Assembly (NCBI RefSeq): GCF_016102285.1
Contig: NZ_JACFOY010000001.1
Coordinates: forward strand, 682,001-746,000
DNA length: 64,000 bases
From: Bartonella sp. M0177
GTDB lineage: Bacteria > Pseudomonadota > Alphaproteobacteria > Rhizobiales > Rhizobiaceae
Direction of reading: 5' to 3'
Every line of letters starts with the position of its first letter. Within the stretch, counting starts at the first letter, position 1. The translations under genes were made by a program, and so were the position numbers. Positions 18,013-28,300 of this stretch are shown here, piece after piece. A model generated the notes under the pieces. The model was not told the origin of the DNA and ran no database searches. It worked only from the letters and a program-made list of their open reading frames with translations.

Positions 18013-19341
18013 ATGAACAACGCTGAACAAACGGCGCGAACCAAAATAGCAAAAGACACACTCATTTCCGATAAAGATCGGCGCAAGGCACTTTTCGGCA
18101 GTGCAGTCGGTTCTACCATTGAGTGGTATGATTATTTTCTCTACGGGACGATGTCTGCCACAGTTTTCGGACATATGTTTTTCCCCAGTGAAGACCCGGT
18201 TGTCAGTCAGCTGCTCGCGCTCACATCCTTCGCGCTGGCTTTTTTGATTAGACCTATTGGCGGCGTCTTCTTTTCACATATTGGCGACAAGATAGGGCGC
18301 AAGAAAACCCTTGCGATCACCCTTTCACTGATGGGATCATCAACCGTTGCCATGGGGCTATTGCCAACTTATGAAAGCATCGGTGTTCTGGCTCCGATAC
18401 TGCTCACCATACTGCGTTTGTTACAAGGTGTTGCTCTCGGCGGCGAATGGGGTGGCGGCGTTTTACTTGCCGTCGAATATTCACCGCCGAAAAGACGTGG
18501 TTTTTTTGGTGCTGTACCACAAACAGGCGCTATGCTTGGTTTGGCTTTGGGAAATGCAATTACCTCGCTTCTAAGCTATGTCTTTTCCGAACAGACTTTT
18601 TTGGATTACGGTTGGCGCATACCATTCATCCTCTCAATTGTTCTGGTCGTGATAGGCATGTGGATCCGAAATTCGATTGATGAAACACCGTCATTCAAGC
18701 GGGTTTTAGCGGCCAACAAGACCAATCGCATTCCATTGTTTGATACATTCAAAACCCATAAACGGGAAGTCCTGGTTGCAATAGGGGCCAAAGTTGTCGA
18801 AACGTCGACTTTCTTTCTTTATGCAACATTTACGATCTCCTATTTGGTGGGGTTGGGTTATGAGCGCACAACAGTTTTGAGTATCGTGCTTGTATCGTCT
18901 GTTTTTGCCTTTCCGATGATGCTCGTATTCGGGGCTTTATCAGATCGGGTAGGACGCAAGAACGTGTTTGTCGGAGGTACGGTGGCGCTTATTCTATGGG
19001 CTTATCCATATTTTTGGTTGCTCAACCAGGGGTCGCTGGGCTGTATCTTCTGGGCGATATTTGTTGGCTTGGCGATTATCTGGCCAACCTATGGTGCCAT
19101 GATCGGCACGGTGCTTGCGGAGGCTTTTCCAGCGGATATACGCTATACAGGAATGTCACTCGGTTATCAGCTGGGTGCAGCCATTGTGGGAGGGCCGATG
19201 CCGTTGATCGCGACAGCTTTGTTGGCACTTTATGGCGGAAGCTATATACCGATTGTCATCTTCCTTATCGGTTGTGGTATGATCTCCTTATTGTCCATGG
19301 CCTTTACCAAAGACCGTACCGGTGCCGATCTTGACGATTAA
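18013..19341 (+). CDS. MFS transporter, metabolite:H+ symporter (MHS) family
   Basis: 442 residues, twelve hydrophobic helices. The signature of the MHS branch is clear: GSAVGSTIEWYDYFLYG at the start, FLIRPIGGVFFSHIGDKIGRKK between helices 2 and 3, and RLLQGVALGGEWGGGVLLAVEY. Members such as KgtP, ShiA and ProP import organic acids, shikimate or osmolytes with protons. I begin at ATG 18013 because a strong AAGGGAGGAA precedes it by a few bases; the ATG at 17995 overlaps that site. The open frame is undamaged although its upstream neighbours (dehydrogenase, LysR) are pseudogenes. Substrate is not deducible; a carboxylate or aromatic acid would suit the context. Confidence 0.87.
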   Translation: MNNAEQTARTKIAKDTLISDKDRRKALFGSAVGSTIEWYDYFLYGTMSATVFGHMFFPSEDPVVSQLLALTSFALAFLIRPIGGVFFSHIGDKIGRKKTLAITLSLMGSSTVAMGLLPTYESIGVLAPILLTILRLLQGVALGGEWGGGVLLAVEYSPPKRRGFFGAVPQTGAMLGLALGNAITSLLSYVFSEQTFLDYGWRIPFILSIVLVVIGMWIRNSIDETPSFKRVLAANKTNRIPLFDTFKTHKREVLVAIGAKVVETSTFFLYATFTISYLVGLGYERTTVLSIVLVSSVFAFPMMLVFGALSDRVGRKNVFVGGTVALILWAYPYFWLLNQGSLGCIFWAIFVGLAIIWPTYGAMIGTVLAEAFPADIRYTGMSLGYQLGAAIVGGPMPLIATALLALYGGSYIPIVIFLIGCGMISLLSMAFTKDRTGADLDD

Positions 19342-19407
19342 ACAGTTCTGCGGACTGTTTCACAGTGAATGCGACTTTCCGCTGTTCGCTACACGCTTTT
19401 ATAACAA

Positions 19408-19440
19408 AAGAGACAGGTCTGCAGTAACAGACTTGTCTCA
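19408..19440. terminator. Bidirectional terminator between the MHS transporter and ptsP
   Basis: GAGACAGGTCTG (19410-19421) and CAGACTTGTCTC (19428-19439) form a 12-bp stem with a single G-U pair and a 6-nt loop. On the minus strand the stem is followed by TTTTGTTATAAAA; on the plus strand by AAAAACTTTT. It lies between convergent genes and probably serves ptsP best. Confidence 0.75.
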
Positions 19441-19506
19441 AAAACTTTTAGTTGAATTGAATATGAAATGGGCAGCCGAGTTGTGCAGTCATCAAAAGAT
19501 CGCATA

Positions 19507-21774
19507 TCACAAGGAGACGTTATTATCCTCGGCATAATGCATTAGCCAATGACGCAGCGTATCTGTTTGGTTCTTTTGCAATTCCGCTAAAAGTTCTTGT
19601 TGCAAATCGCCGATATCCAATCCAAGCAGCATAGCTTTAATGGGGCCAATCGCCGCTGGTGTCATTGAGATGCGTGTAAAACCGAGCCCAAGTAACGCCA
19701 GCGCTAACAATGGCTTTCCTGCCATTTCACCGCACAAAGTCACTGGTGTGCTGTTTCGCTCGCCTGCTTCGATAATTTTGCGTAAAGCGCGTAAGAACGG
19801 AGCAGAAAGTTGGTCAAAACGATGGGCTATTTCAGAATTTCCCCGATCGATTGCCATCATGAATTGAAAAAGATCATTGGAGCCGACGGACACAAAGTCG
19901 ACAACACGCATGAGTTCATCAAGCTGGAACAGGAGTGCCGGTACTTCCACCATAGCTCCCAATTTCAACCGCGTTGGCATTGCATGACCAAAACGCGTAA
20001 GATAAGCAACCTCCCGATCAATTAATTGACGCGTGCGGTAAATCTCAGAAACTTCGGTGACCATAGGAAGCATGATGCGCAATTCCCGTCCGCCGGAAGC
20101 TTTCAGTAAAGCGCGCAATTGCGTTCTCATCAATGCCGGTTTGTCAAGCGTCAGGCGGATAGCGCGCCAGCCGAGGGCAGGGTTTTCTTCTTTGCCTTTG
20201 CTGCGGAAATAGGGCAATACCTTGTCTCCACCGATATCCAGCGTCCGGAAAGTAACCGGCTTGTCGCCAATTTCCTTATAGACATTGCGATAGAGTTTTT
20301 CCTGTTCGTGGGCGCGAGGAAATGTCGAGGCAATCATGAACTGTAATTCAGTGCGGAAAAGGCCAATGCCTTCCGCTCCCGATTCATCAAGTTGTGGTAG
20401 ATCGACGAGGAGACCGGCATTAATGAGCAAGGTAATATGGCGGCCATCTTTTGTATTGGCCGGTACATCGCGCAAATCACGATAGATTTTTTGTTTGCGT
20501 GCACGAAACCGCGCTTTTTCGACGAAAGCACTTTCAACATCCGGTACAGGGCGCAAGTAAACTTTGCCGTCATCACCGTCAATTATGACAGTGTCGCCAT
20601 TTTCCGATAGAGACACGACCCCTTTCACCTGTCCAACAACTGGTATCGACATGGCACGGGCAACAATCGCCACATGGCTTGTCGAGGCCCCATCTTCCAA
20701 AACAAGGCCGCGAATACGTTCACGCGGATAATCCAATAATTCTGCCGCCCCCATGGAGCGGGCGACAATAATTGAATCTGTCGGTAAATCAGCATTGATT
20801 GTTTCGCGCGTGCGCCCCATCAACTGATAAAGCAGGCGGTTGGCGAGATCGTCAAAATCTGACAACCGTTCACGCAAATAGGGGTCTGTCAGGTGAACCA
20901 TACGTGCGCGCGTATCACTTTGAACTTTTTCAACTGCTGCTTCCGCAGTCAAACCGTTTTTGATTGCTTCTTCAAGCCGCCTTATCCAGCCGCGGTCATT
21001 GGCAAACATACGATAGGTTTCAAGAATTTCGCGGTGTTCGCCTTCACTGGCAACATCACTTCTTGAAAGCATGTCATCGATTGATAGACGCAACGAGTTG
21101 ATTGCTTTTGTGAGCTTCTCGATTTCCGCATTGCTATTTTCATTGAAGAGGTTGGTCACAACCAGACGCGGTTCGTGAAGAACAATATGGCCAAGGCCGA
21201 TGCCTTCGTTAAGTGATTGGCCGACAAGTGTGAACGGGCGGCGCATGTCCACATCGACATTGGGACGGGTAAGCCTCGGAAGATCACCTGCAGCAACCAT
21301 TTCTGCAAGAACCATGGCAACCGTCTCAAGGGCTTCGACTTCCTCGTCACTATAACCGCGTTTATTGCGGTTCTGGACAACGAGAACACCTAATGTGCGA
21401 CCGGCGCGTAAGATTGGAACACCGAGAAATGACGAATAGATTTCTTCACCTGTTTCGGGAAGATAGGCAAATGCCGGATGTTTTCTCGCGTCTGTCAGAT
21501 TGAGCGGACGGGCAGTGGCTGCAATGGTTCCCACCAGACCTTGCCCCAAACGTAATTCCGAAAGGTGGACAGCGCCGGGATTAAGGCCTTCTGTCGCATA
21601 AAGTTCCAACATATTGTCGGAACGTAAAACATAGAAGGAGCAAACCTCGGCGTCCATATTGCGAGCGATTTCACGAACAATAAGGTCAAGTCGTTCTTGT
21701 GAGTCCATGGCGCGTGCCATAAACTCGCGTAGCCGCTTCAGAATAACTTTGGGGCCTACATGGGTCTCCCGCAT
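19507..21774 (-). CDS. ptsP: Phosphoenolpyruvate-protein phosphotransferase, nitrogen PTS (EI-Ntr)
   Basis: 755 residues. An N-terminal GAF domain (about 20-165, FLGVPILRAGRTLGVLVVQN) precedes a PEP-utilising enzyme I. The phosphorylated His is His367 in GASTSHVAIVARAMSIP; the catalytic TIM barrel carries GIGLFRTELQFM and LCGEMAGKPL. EI-Ntr takes phosphate from PEP and hands it to NPr (PtsO), which passes it to EIIA-Ntr (PtsN), a regulatory chain linked to nitrogen and potassium status. The GAF domain is thought to sense glutamine and 2-oxoglutarate. The start at 21774 has GGGAG about 11 bases upstream. It sits 100 bases downstream of lysC on the same strand, the usual rhizobial order, and may be cotranscribed with it. 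Confidence 0.95.
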   Translation of the reverse strand: MRETHVGPKVILKRLREFMARAMDSQERLDLIVREIARNMDAEVCSFYVLRSDNMLELYATEGLNPGAVHLSELRLGQGLVGTIAATARPLNLTDARKHPAFAYLPETGEEIYSSFLGVPILRAGRTLGVLVVQNRNKRGYSDEEVEALETVAMVLAEMVAAGDLPRLTRPNVDVDMRRPFTLVGQSLNEGIGLGHIVLHEPRLVVTNLFNENSNAEIEKLTKAINSLRLSIDDMLSRSDVASEGEHREILETYRMFANDRGWIRRLEEAIKNGLTAEAAVEKVQSDTRARMVHLTDPYLRERLSDFDDLANRLLYQLMGRTRETINADLPTDSIIVARSMGAAELLDYPRERIRGLVLEDGASTSHVAIVARAMSIPVVGQVKGVVSLSENGDTVIIDGDDGKVYLRPVPDVESAFVEKARFRARKQKIYRDLRDVPANTKDGRHITLLINAGLLVDLPQLDESGAEGIGLFRTELQFMIASTFPRAHEQEKLYRNVYKEIGDKPVTFRTLDIGGDKVLPYFRSKGKEENPALGWRAIRLTLDKPALMRTQLRALLKASGGRELRIMLPMVTEVSEIYRTRQLIDREVAYLTRFGHAMPTRLKLGAMVEVPALLFQLDELMRVVDFVSVGSNDLFQFMMAIDRGNSEIAHRFDQLSAPFLRALRKIIEAGERNSTPVTLCGEMAGKPLLALALLGLGFTRISMTPAAIGPIKAMLLGLDIGDLQQELLAELQKNQTDTLRHWLMHYAEDNNVSL

Positions 21775-21875
21775 AATTTATCATATCTCCCGTTATGATA
21801 GTTAAGTCTCATGCTCATGATATTAAAAGGTCAACCCGCTCTATTTTTCCCAAGACAAACCGGTGGGTTTATCCC

Positions 21876-23129
21876 TTAGCCTTTATCCAAGCCATAAACC
21901 GTATGTAAGGTTCGTACAGCCAATTCGGTATAGGCATTGTCGATCAAAATTGAAATCTTGATTTCAGATGTCGTGATCGCCCGGATATTGATACCTTTTT
22001 CAGCCAATGCTTTGAACGCTGTTGCAGCAACACCAGCATGGCTGCGCATACCTATGCCGATAATTGAAACTTTTGCGAGATCTGTTTCCGACTGGATAAC
22101 ATCAAAGCCGATTTCTTTTTTGTTGGCTTCGAGGGTTGCAACAGCTTTGTCAATGTCGGTTGCCGGTACAGTAAATGTCATATCGGTCTTGGAACCGTCT
22201 TCCGAAATATTCTGTACAATCATATCGACATTAACATGTTCCTCGGCCAATGGTCCGAATATTGCTGCCGAAATGCCCGGTCGATCTGCCAAACGGCGTA
22301 AAGAAATTTGTGCCTCTTCTTTGGCAAAAGCAATGCCTGTGACAACCTGTTGTTCCACGATTTCATCCTCGTCGCAAATGAGTGTTCCGGGTGGATTGAT
22401 AGGGTCCCCCATGCCCGGAGCATCGGGATCCTCGAAACTTGAACGCACAAATGTGCGTACTTTATGCACCATTGCAAGTTCGACCGAGCGCACCTGCAAA
22501 ACTTTGGCACCAAGAGAGGCCATTTCCAGCATTTCCTCGAATGCTACTTTTGGCAGACGACGTGCTTTGGGGTCAATTCGCGGGTCTGTCGTATAGACCC
22601 CGTCAACATCGGTATAGATATCGCATCTATCCGCTTTGACTGCTGCAGCGACTGCAACCGCACTGGTATCCGAACCGCCGCGGCCAAGTGTGGTAATGCG
22701 TTTATCCGGTCCGATGCCTTGAAAACCCGCAATGACCGCAACTTGTCCTTCTTTAAAACGCTGGATTAATTGCGAACCGTCGATTTTTGTAATGCGTGCA
22801 GCACCGTGAGCATTATCTGTCTCGATTGGAATTTGCCAACCGAGCCATGAGCGCGCATTGATTCCCATGGATTGCAGGGTAATAGCCAGAAGTCCGGCGG
22901 TTACCTGTTCACCCGAGGCAACAACAACGTCATATTCGCGGGCGTCATGCATCGGGGAGGCTTCACGTGTCCAGCCGACGAGCTCGTTTGTTTTACCAGC
23001 CATTGCCGAGACAACGACAGCAACTTCATTGCCAGCATCAACTTCACGTTTGACGTGGCGCGCAACATTTTTGATGCGCTCGATATTGGCGACTGAAGTT
23101 CCACCGAATTTCATGACTATGCGCGCCAT
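21876..23129 (-). CDS. lysC: Aspartate kinase
   Basis: 417 residues. The amino acid kinase domain starts with the hallmark MKFGGTSVAN and includes GRGGSDTSAVAVAAA and the DVDGVYTTDPR loop. Two ACT domains occupy the last ~150 residues (ISLRRLADRPGISAAIFGPL, VSIIGIGMRSHAGVAATAF), fitting a lysine- and threonine-feedback-regulated enzyme. It phosphorylates aspartate, the first step towards lysine, threonine, methionine and diaminopimelate. Diverges from ubiG, with a 183-base shared upstream region. No leader peptide or lysine riboswitch is visible in that gap, so control is probably at the enzyme. Confidence 0.96.
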   Translation of the reverse strand: MARIVMKFGGTSVANIERIKNVARHVKREVDAGNEVAVVVSAMAGKTNELVGWTREASPMHDAREYDVVVASGEQVTAGLLAITLQSMGINARSWLGWQIPIETDNAHGAARITKIDGSQLIQRFKEGQVAVIAGFQGIGPDKRITTLGRGGSDTSAVAVAAAVKADRCDIYTDVDGVYTTDPRIDPKARRLPKVAFEEMLEMASLGAKVLQVRSVELAMVHKVRTFVRSSFEDPDAPGMGDPINPPGTLICDEDEIVEQQVVTGIAFAKEEAQISLRRLADRPGISAAIFGPLAEEHVNVDMIVQNISEDGSKTDMTFTVPATDIDKAVATLEANKKEIGFDVIQSETDLAKVSIIGIGMRSHAGVAATAFKALAEKGINIRAITTSEIKISILIDNAYTELAVRTLHTVYGLDKG

Positions 23130-23312
23130 TTAAACAACTCTTGCCTCTAATTTTTTAAACTGTTCTAACGCCGAGCCTTGTAGGCCTTTCGGCTATGCTG
23201 ACATAGCCAATATTGAGAATTTTCGCAAGACTGACATATTTACTTGTTTGTCTCTTGACTTTGCCCCATTTAAGACAGAACTCATAAATGTAATCTTATA
23301 GGAGAGCCCCCT

Positions 23313-24059
23313 ATGGCAGAAGCCCAACGTACCACGATAGATCAGGCAGAAGTAGATCATTTTTCGCGCATTGCTGCAGAATGGTGGAATCCGCAAGGAA
23401 AATTCCGCCCTCTCCATAAATTCAATCCGGCACGCCTTTCCTATATCAAGGAAAAGGTTTGTGAGGCTTTCGACCGAGATCCCAAGGATGCCGAACCTTT
23501 AAAAGGAATACGTTTTCTTGATATTGGTTGTGGTGGCGGACTTCTTTGTGAACCGATGGCACGTCTGGGTGCCGATGTCGTGGGGGCCGATGCTTCAACC
23601 ACCAATATTGAAGTCGCAAAACTCCACGCGACTCAATCAGGCTTGACTATAGATTACCGTGCAACAACAGCCGAAGATTTGGCAAAAGCCGGAGAACAAT
23701 TCGACGTTGTCCTCAATATGGAAGTTGTCGAACATGTTTCCGATGTCGACCTTTTCATGTCGGAAAGTGCAAGAATGGTGAAGCCCCAAGGCCTTATGTT
23801 TGTTGCAACACTGAACCGGACACTGAAATCGTGGGGACTGGCCATTATCGGCGCTGAATATATTTTACGGTGGTTACCGAAAGGAACACACGATTATAAT
23901 AAATTTCTGACGCCCGACGAAATTACAGAAAAGCTGAATACTGCCGGCCTCACAGTGATCGACAAATTGGGCATTACCTATAATCCCTTCAAGGATAGCT
24001 GGAACCGGTCGAAAGATACGGATGTCAATTATATGTTGCTGGCCCGCCGTCTGAAATAA
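23313..24059 (+). CDS. ubiG: 3-demethylubiquinone-9 3-O-methyltransferase
   Basis: 248 residues. A class I SAM methyltransferase with motif I at [20 protein letters not shown], the acidic VGADAS after strand 2, and [16 protein letters not shown]. The N-terminal [28 protein letters not shown] is diagnostic of UbiG. It performs both O-methylations of ubiquinone biosynthesis at the membrane surface. TAGGAGAG lies just upstream of the ATG at 23313, a good ribosome site. Divergent from lysC and convergent with the DUF1178 gene. No anomalies. Confidence 0.96.
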   Translation: MAEAQRTTIDQAEVDHFSRIAAEWWNPQGKFRPLHKFNPARLSYIKEKVCEAFDRDPKDAEPLKGIRFLDIGCGGGLLCEPMARLGADVVGADASTTNIEVAKLHATQSGLTIDYRATTAEDLAKAGEQFDVVLNMEVVEHVSDVDLFMSESARMVKPQGLMFVATLNRTLKSWGLAIIGAEYILRWLPKGTHDYNKFLTPDEITEKLNTAGLTVIDKLGITYNPFKDSWNRSKDTDVNYMLLARRLK

Positions 24060-24097
24060 GCATAAAATTCGGAGATAACCGGATATTTGCCGGAGGA

Positions 24098-24523
24098 TCA
24101 GTTTTCATCTTCCGGTAAAGGGGCTAGCGGCATAACCGGAATGCCGTCATCGACGAGTGAAGAGACCTCTTCCGAACTTGCCTCGCCATAAATGGGGCGT
24201 TCTTTAACTTCCTTGAAATGAATGCGCCTTGCTTCCTCGGCAAAATGATCACCGACATATTCGGCATTTTTGCGCACCTGACGGGTAAGTTTGCGCATTT
24301 CTTCAATTATTCTTTTTTGCTCCTGATTGAGCCCCATTCCGACCTGTTCATGTTTTCTGGAAGTAGAAACCGCAGGAGCCATCAATGTTTTATCTATGAC
24401 ATTTGAGTCGCAAACAGGACAGTGAATGAGGCCGGTTTTTTTCTGATTTAAAAAATCATCGTTATTCCGGAACCAACCGTCGAATTCGTGAGCCTTGTCA
24501 CAATGAAGCGAAAAACGGATCAT
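24098..24523 (-). CDS. DUF1178 family protein
   Basis: 141 residues with a rubredoxin-like start: MIRFSLHCDKAHEFDGWF, Cys8, then CPVCDSN with Cys35 and Cys38, and a charged helical middle (EQKRIIEEMRKLTRQVRKNAEYVGDHFAEEARRIH). The pattern is that of DUF1178, a small alphaproteobacterial and betaproteobacterial family with no known function; the cysteines probably bind a metal. Its start shares a base with the stop codon of grxC, so the order comF-grxC-DUF1178 on the minus strand looks like an operon, as in related rhizobia. Confidence 0.88.
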   Translation of the reverse strand: MIRFSLHCDKAHEFDGWFRNNDDFLNQKKTGLIHCPVCDSNVIDKTLMAPAVSTSRKHEQVGMGLNQEQKRIIEEMRKLTRQVRKNAEYVGDHFAEEARRIHFKEVKERPIYGEASSEEVSSLVDDGIPVMPLAPLPEDEN

Positions 24524-24780
24524 TATTTTTCGCCGGAAAGAAGTTTGTCGAGCTTGCCGCTTCTTTCAAGCTCATAAAGGTCATCGCAACCGCCAATATG
24601 TCTTTCACCAATAAAAATTTGCGGGAAAGTATTGCGACCATGTGCACGTTTTACCATTTCTGCGCGCCTTTCGCCCGAACCATCAATTTCTTCATAGGCG
24701 ACGTTCTTTGATTGCAGCAATTCCATAGCACTCTCGCAATAAGGACAGTGGGGACGGGTGTAAATCGTTACATGCGGCAT
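24523..24780 (-). CDS. grxC: Glutaredoxin 3
   Basis: 85 residues. MPHVTIYTRPHCPYC has the dithiol active site Cys12-Pro-Tyr-Cys15; NTFPQIFIGERHIGGCDDLYEL gives the cis-Pro and glutathione-binding segments. It reduces disulfides and mixed glutathione disulfides in the cytoplasm. The open frame extends much further upstream, but that part overlaps comF and is out of keeping with the family. GGAGAAG lies six bases before the ATG at 24780, which settles the start. It follows comF closely and touches the DUF1178 gene. Confidence 0.94.
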   Translation of the reverse strand: MPHVTIYTRPHCPYCESAMELLQSKNVAYEEIDGSGERRAEMVKRAHGRNTFPQIFIGERHIGGCDDLYELERSGKLDKLLSGEK

Positions 24781-24823
24781 TTTCTTCTCCATTGTCGCTA
24801 TATAAGTGCCTTTCGATTTTTCC

Positions 24824-25600
24824 TCAAGAGGTCGGATCTTCATATAATTCCGGCAATACCCGTGAAAAAGTAAGGACATCAACGCTTTTGGCTCCCCCTC
24901 GCAGAAGTGCCTTTGTCGCCGAGCGGACAGTCGAACCGGTTGTAAAGACATCATCCACAAGCAGAACGTGTTTGTCTCTGATTTTCGCTTTTTCCTTTTC
25001 CGGAACAAGGAATGCACCGATCATATTCCGTTGACGGGCTTTCCTGAGAAGTCCCACTTGCTGGCGGGTGTTCTTTCTTCGTTTGAGAAGGAAAGGTTGC
25101 AACGGTTTTCCGCTCCTTTTCGCAATATGGCGGGAAAGCTCTGTAGCCTGATTATATGTACGTTTTAAAAAACGGCGGTAATGCAAAGGAATAGGCACAA
25201 TGACATCAGCGTCACCAAGAAGTTCCTTGCCCGCAATGATCATCCATTCGGCCATGGACGGGGCAAGATCTGTCCGGTCGCCATATTTAAGTCGCGCAAC
25301 AAGGTTGCGAGCAAGTCCGAAATGGGCAACGGCCGAGCGCGCACGTTGAAACGGGGGAGGGGATTGCAAAGCTTCCCCGCTTAAAAAACCTTCTCCGGGG
25401 TCGTAAGTGAACGGCGTTCCCATAACAGGGCAATAAGGCTTGGTTATGAAATGTAATTTCTGCCAACATTCTGCGCATATAGTACCGCTTTTTTCGACAA
25501 AAGCACCACATCCCGGACATGTCGGAGGAAACAGCAAGTTCATGACTTGTTCCCCGAATTTTACCAAAGTTTTCCGTTCGAGATAATGTGCCTTTAACAA
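24824..25600 (-). CDS. comF: ComF family protein (phosphoribosyltransferase-like)
   Basis: 258 residues. An N-terminal zinc-finger motif (CPGC...CAEC) is followed by a phosphoribosyltransferase domain with the PRPP loop VLLVDDVFTTGST. ADVIVPIPLHYRRFLKRTYNQATELS and RRKNTRQQVGLLRKARQRN are typical of ComF. ComF proteins are linked to DNA uptake in naturally competent bacteria, but they are widespread in others and the reaction is not established. First gene of the comF-grxC-DUF1178 cluster; divergent from the methyltransferase at 25760. The start may be a little downstream (an internal Met before NLLFPPTCPGC). Confidence 0.9.
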   Translation of the reverse strand: MLKAHYLERKTLVKFGEQVMNLLFPPTCPGCGAFVEKSGTICAECWQKLHFITKPYCPVMGTPFTYDPGEGFLSGEALQSPPPFQRARSAVAHFGLARNLVARLKYGDRTDLAPSMAEWMIIAGKELLGDADVIVPIPLHYRRFLKRTYNQATELSRHIAKRSGKPLQPFLLKRRKNTRQQVGLLRKARQRNMIGAFLVPEKEKAKIRDKHVLLVDDVFTTGSTVRSATKALLRGGAKSVDVLTFSRVLPELYEDPTS

Positions 25601-25759
25601 TCTTTTTGACCTTTTTAGACAAACGACTGCATTCGCAATGAAAATTCCCGGGATATTGTTAAAACAACCTGTTTGGGTTTATTCTGATCAGTGATTACGG
25701 ACTGATCCGTCAATCTTCCGCGAATAATTGATGACGGTTAAAATACACTATAGCAGATA

Positions 25760-26641
25760 ATGACAGATTTTCTTATTTTTGACCAGAATAGAATTGAACA
25801 GTTTCGAAGCCGCGCTTTTACACGTTACGGTAACAAAGGCGATTTTCTACTCAGACGTATCACCGAGGAATTACAGGAAAGGTTGCAGACGGTAGACCGG
25901 AAATTCAGCCGTGCTGTAGACCTTTTCGGCCATACCGGAGCAGGAGCCGAAGCACTTATCAATTCGGGAAAAGTTTCTAGTGTCGATAGTGTTGAAAGTG
26001 ATGGCCGCTATACGAATGGCAAACACACTTTTTTGCGGCGTGATCGGGAAATTATAGATTTGCCGGCCGGAGCTTATGATCTTGCTATTTCGCTTTTGTC
26101 ACTCAGCATAACGAATGATGTTCCCGGAGTACTTACCCAGATTCGCAACAGTTTGAAACCGGATGGTCTTTTTTTAGGGGTTATGGCAGGAGCGGGGACA
26201 TTAGGCGAATTACGGGAATCTATGCTTGAAGCTGAAAATGAACTTTATGGCGGAGCCAGTCCGAGGATTTACCCGTTCGTTGATATTCGGGATGCCGGAG
26301 CGTTGCTTCAAAGAGCCGGTTTTGCAATGCCGGTGAGCGACGTGGAAAATTTGACTGTGCGTTATGATACGGTTTTTCATCTTATTGATGACTTGCGTGC
26401 TATGGGGATGCAGAATGCTCTGATCGGTCGTTCCCATCGCCCTGTAAGCAGAAGATTTTTTCAGCGTGTTGCCGAAATTTATGCGGATCGTTTTAGCGAT
26501 AATGATGGCCGTATCCGCGCAAGTTTTTCATTTATCTGGCTTTCAGGATGGGCTCCGGATAAAAGCCAGCAAAAACCGGCTCGTCCGGGAACAGCAACAA
26601 TATCTCTTGTTGATGTTCTGGGGGATAAGTCGGCTCATTGA
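25760..26641 (+). CDS. SAM-dependent methyltransferase, NDUFAF5/BioC-like
   Basis: 293 residues. A class I methyltransferase fold with a degenerate motif I (AVDLFGHTGAGAEALI), DSVESD after strand 2 and YDLAISLLSLSITNDVPGVLTQI as motif IV. The opening IFDQNRIEQFRSRA and the late HLIDDLRAMGMQNAL stretch resemble the mitochondrial complex I assembly factor NDUFAF5 and its alphaproteobacterial relatives more than BioC. The mitochondrial protein acts on complex I assembly; a matching role here is inference only. It stands opposite comF with a 159-base shared upstream region. Confidence 0.8.
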   Translation: MTDFLIFDQNRIEQFRSRAFTRYGNKGDFLLRRITEELQERLQTVDRKFSRAVDLFGHTGAGAEALINSGKVSSVDSVESDGRYTNGKHTFLRRDREIIDLPAGAYDLAISLLSLSITNDVPGVLTQIRNSLKPDGLFLGVMAGAGTLGELRESMLEAENELYGGASPRIYPFVDIRDAGALLQRAGFAMPVSDVENLTVRYDTVFHLIDDLRAMGMQNALIGRSHRPVSRRFFQRVAEIYADRFSDNDGRIRASFSFIWLSGWAPDKSQQKPARPGTATISLVDVLGDKSAH

Positions 26642-26761
26642 TAGCGCATTCGATAAACTTCCAGTTATCTTTGAAAACTGGATTAAGGTTTTTCCGGCTT
26701 TTTGCAGGTAATCAAAGAGGAATTCGGGCGCAACCGTTTTTATGACGGGCAGTTTGCTTCT

Positions 26762-28153
26762 TCAAGTATTGCTCAGTTCCTTATCATTGTCGGATTCAAA
26801 AACAGATTTATCGGTTTCGTGTAAAATCTGGCTGGTGATTGTTGCTGCTGTCATTGCACCATTTACATTCAAAGCCGTGCGTCCCATGTCAATCAATGGC
26901 TCGATAGAGATGAGCAATGCAACAAGTGTAACCGGCAAGCCCATTGTCGGCAAAACAATAAGGGCTGCAAATGTTGCACCACCACCAACACCTGCAACGC
27001 CGATCGAGCTTAATGTGACAATACCGACGAGTGTCGCGATCCAGACAGGATCAAGCGGATTGATGCCAACAGTTGGTGCTACCATGGTGGCAAGCATTGC
27101 CGGATAGAGGCCGGCACAACCATTTTGACCTATTGTGGCACCGAAAGATGCTGCAAAACCGGCTATCGATTGGGGAACGCCTATGCGCTCGGTCAAAGCT
27201 TCAATATTCAGCGGGATACTGGCTGCACTTGACCTACTGGTAAAGGCAAATGTCAGTACCGGCATAACTTTAGAAAAGAAACGCAGTGGATTGATACCCG
27301 AAAGTCCGAGCAGCAGTCCGTGAACGCAAAACATAATCGCAAGCCCCAGATAGGAAGCAACGATAAATGCCAATAATTTCAAAATATCCTCGGCATTGGA
27401 GGTCGCTGCAACCTTTGTCATAAGAGCGAAAACGCCATAGGGGGTAAGCAAAATGACAACGCGAACCAGTTTCATAACCCAGGCCTGCAGCGTGTCGATT
27501 GCCGAAATGACACCTTTTCCTTTTTCGGGACTGTCTTTCATCAGGCGAATAGCTGCCGCACCAAGAAACGCTGCAAAAATAACGACGCTGATAATGGACG
27601 TAGGATTGGCACCTGTGAGATCGGCAAACGGGTTTTTGGGTATGAAAGAAAGGACGAGTTGCGGAACACTCATATCGGCAACTTTGGACATGTAATTGGT
27701 CTGGATAGCACTCAATCTGGCACTTTCGGCACTTCCCTGAACAAGGCCTTCAGCCGAAAGGCCAAAGAGATTGACCATCATGACGCCGACAAAAGCCGCA
27801 ATCAAAGTGGTAAACAGAAGTATACCTATGGTGATTGTACTGATTTTGCCAAGTGACGAAGCCGAATGAAGACGGGCCACCGCAGAAAGGATAGATGCAA
27901 AAACCAGTGGCATGACGATCATTTGCAGAAGGAGCACGTAACCGTTGCCAACGATATTGAACCATTCGATGGATTTTTTTAATTGCGCATTGTCGAGACC
28001 GTAAATGGACTGCAATATGATTCCGAAGATTACGCCAATAACAAGTCCGATCAAAACCCGACGCGAAAGACTCCATCCTGTTCTTGCAGTTCTGGCAAGT
28101 CCAACGAGTAACAGAATGAATATGACGAGATTGGCAATAAATCCGATAAGCAT
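26762..28153 (-). CDS. tcyP: L-cystine/sodium symporter (TcyP/YdjN type)
   Basis: 463 residues with eight or more hydrophobic segments of the sodium:dicarboxylate symporter (DAACS) fold. [44 protein letters not shown] and [19 protein letters not shown] match TcyP (E. coli YdjN), an L-cystine importer, almost word for word in memory. A GTG at 28186 is in frame, but AAGGGG precedes the ATG at 28153, so I start there. Convergent with the methyltransferase gene. No cysteine-responsive element is visible upstream. Confidence 0.9.
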   Translation of the reverse strand: MLIGFIANLVIFILLLVGLARTARTGWSLSRRVLIGLVIGVIFGIILQSIYGLDNAQLKKSIEWFNIVGNGYVLLLQMIVMPLVFASILSAVARLHSASSLGKISTITIGILLFTTLIAAFVGVMMVNLFGLSAEGLVQGSAESARLSAIQTNYMSKVADMSVPQLVLSFIPKNPFADLTGANPTSIISVVIFAAFLGAAAIRLMKDSPEKGKGVISAIDTLQAWVMKLVRVVILLTPYGVFALMTKVAATSNAEDILKLLAFIVASYLGLAIMFCVHGLLLGLSGINPLRFFSKVMPVLTFAFTSRSSAASIPLNIEALTERIGVPQSIAGFAASFGATIGQNGCAGLYPAMLATMVAPTVGINPLDPVWIATLVGIVTLSSIGVAGVGGGATFAALIVLPTMGLPVTLVALLISIEPLIDMGRTALNVNGAMTAATITSQILHETDKSVFESDNDKELSNT

Positions 28154-28300
28154 GTAAAAACTGCCCCTTGATCCGGTATAAAACACAACAGTACAGGGAC
28201 TATCCCTTTAGTGACGATATAGGGGGCAAAGGCTATTATCTCAAAGAAAAATATTTTAATAAAATAACTTTTTAGGCTATTTTATCCTACTTATAGACTT

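Noticed and set aside
24781..25017. N-terminal extension of the grxC frame, adding ~79 residues.
   Set aside because: It overlaps comF, is unlike any glutaredoxin, and a good ribosome site precedes the ATG at 24780.
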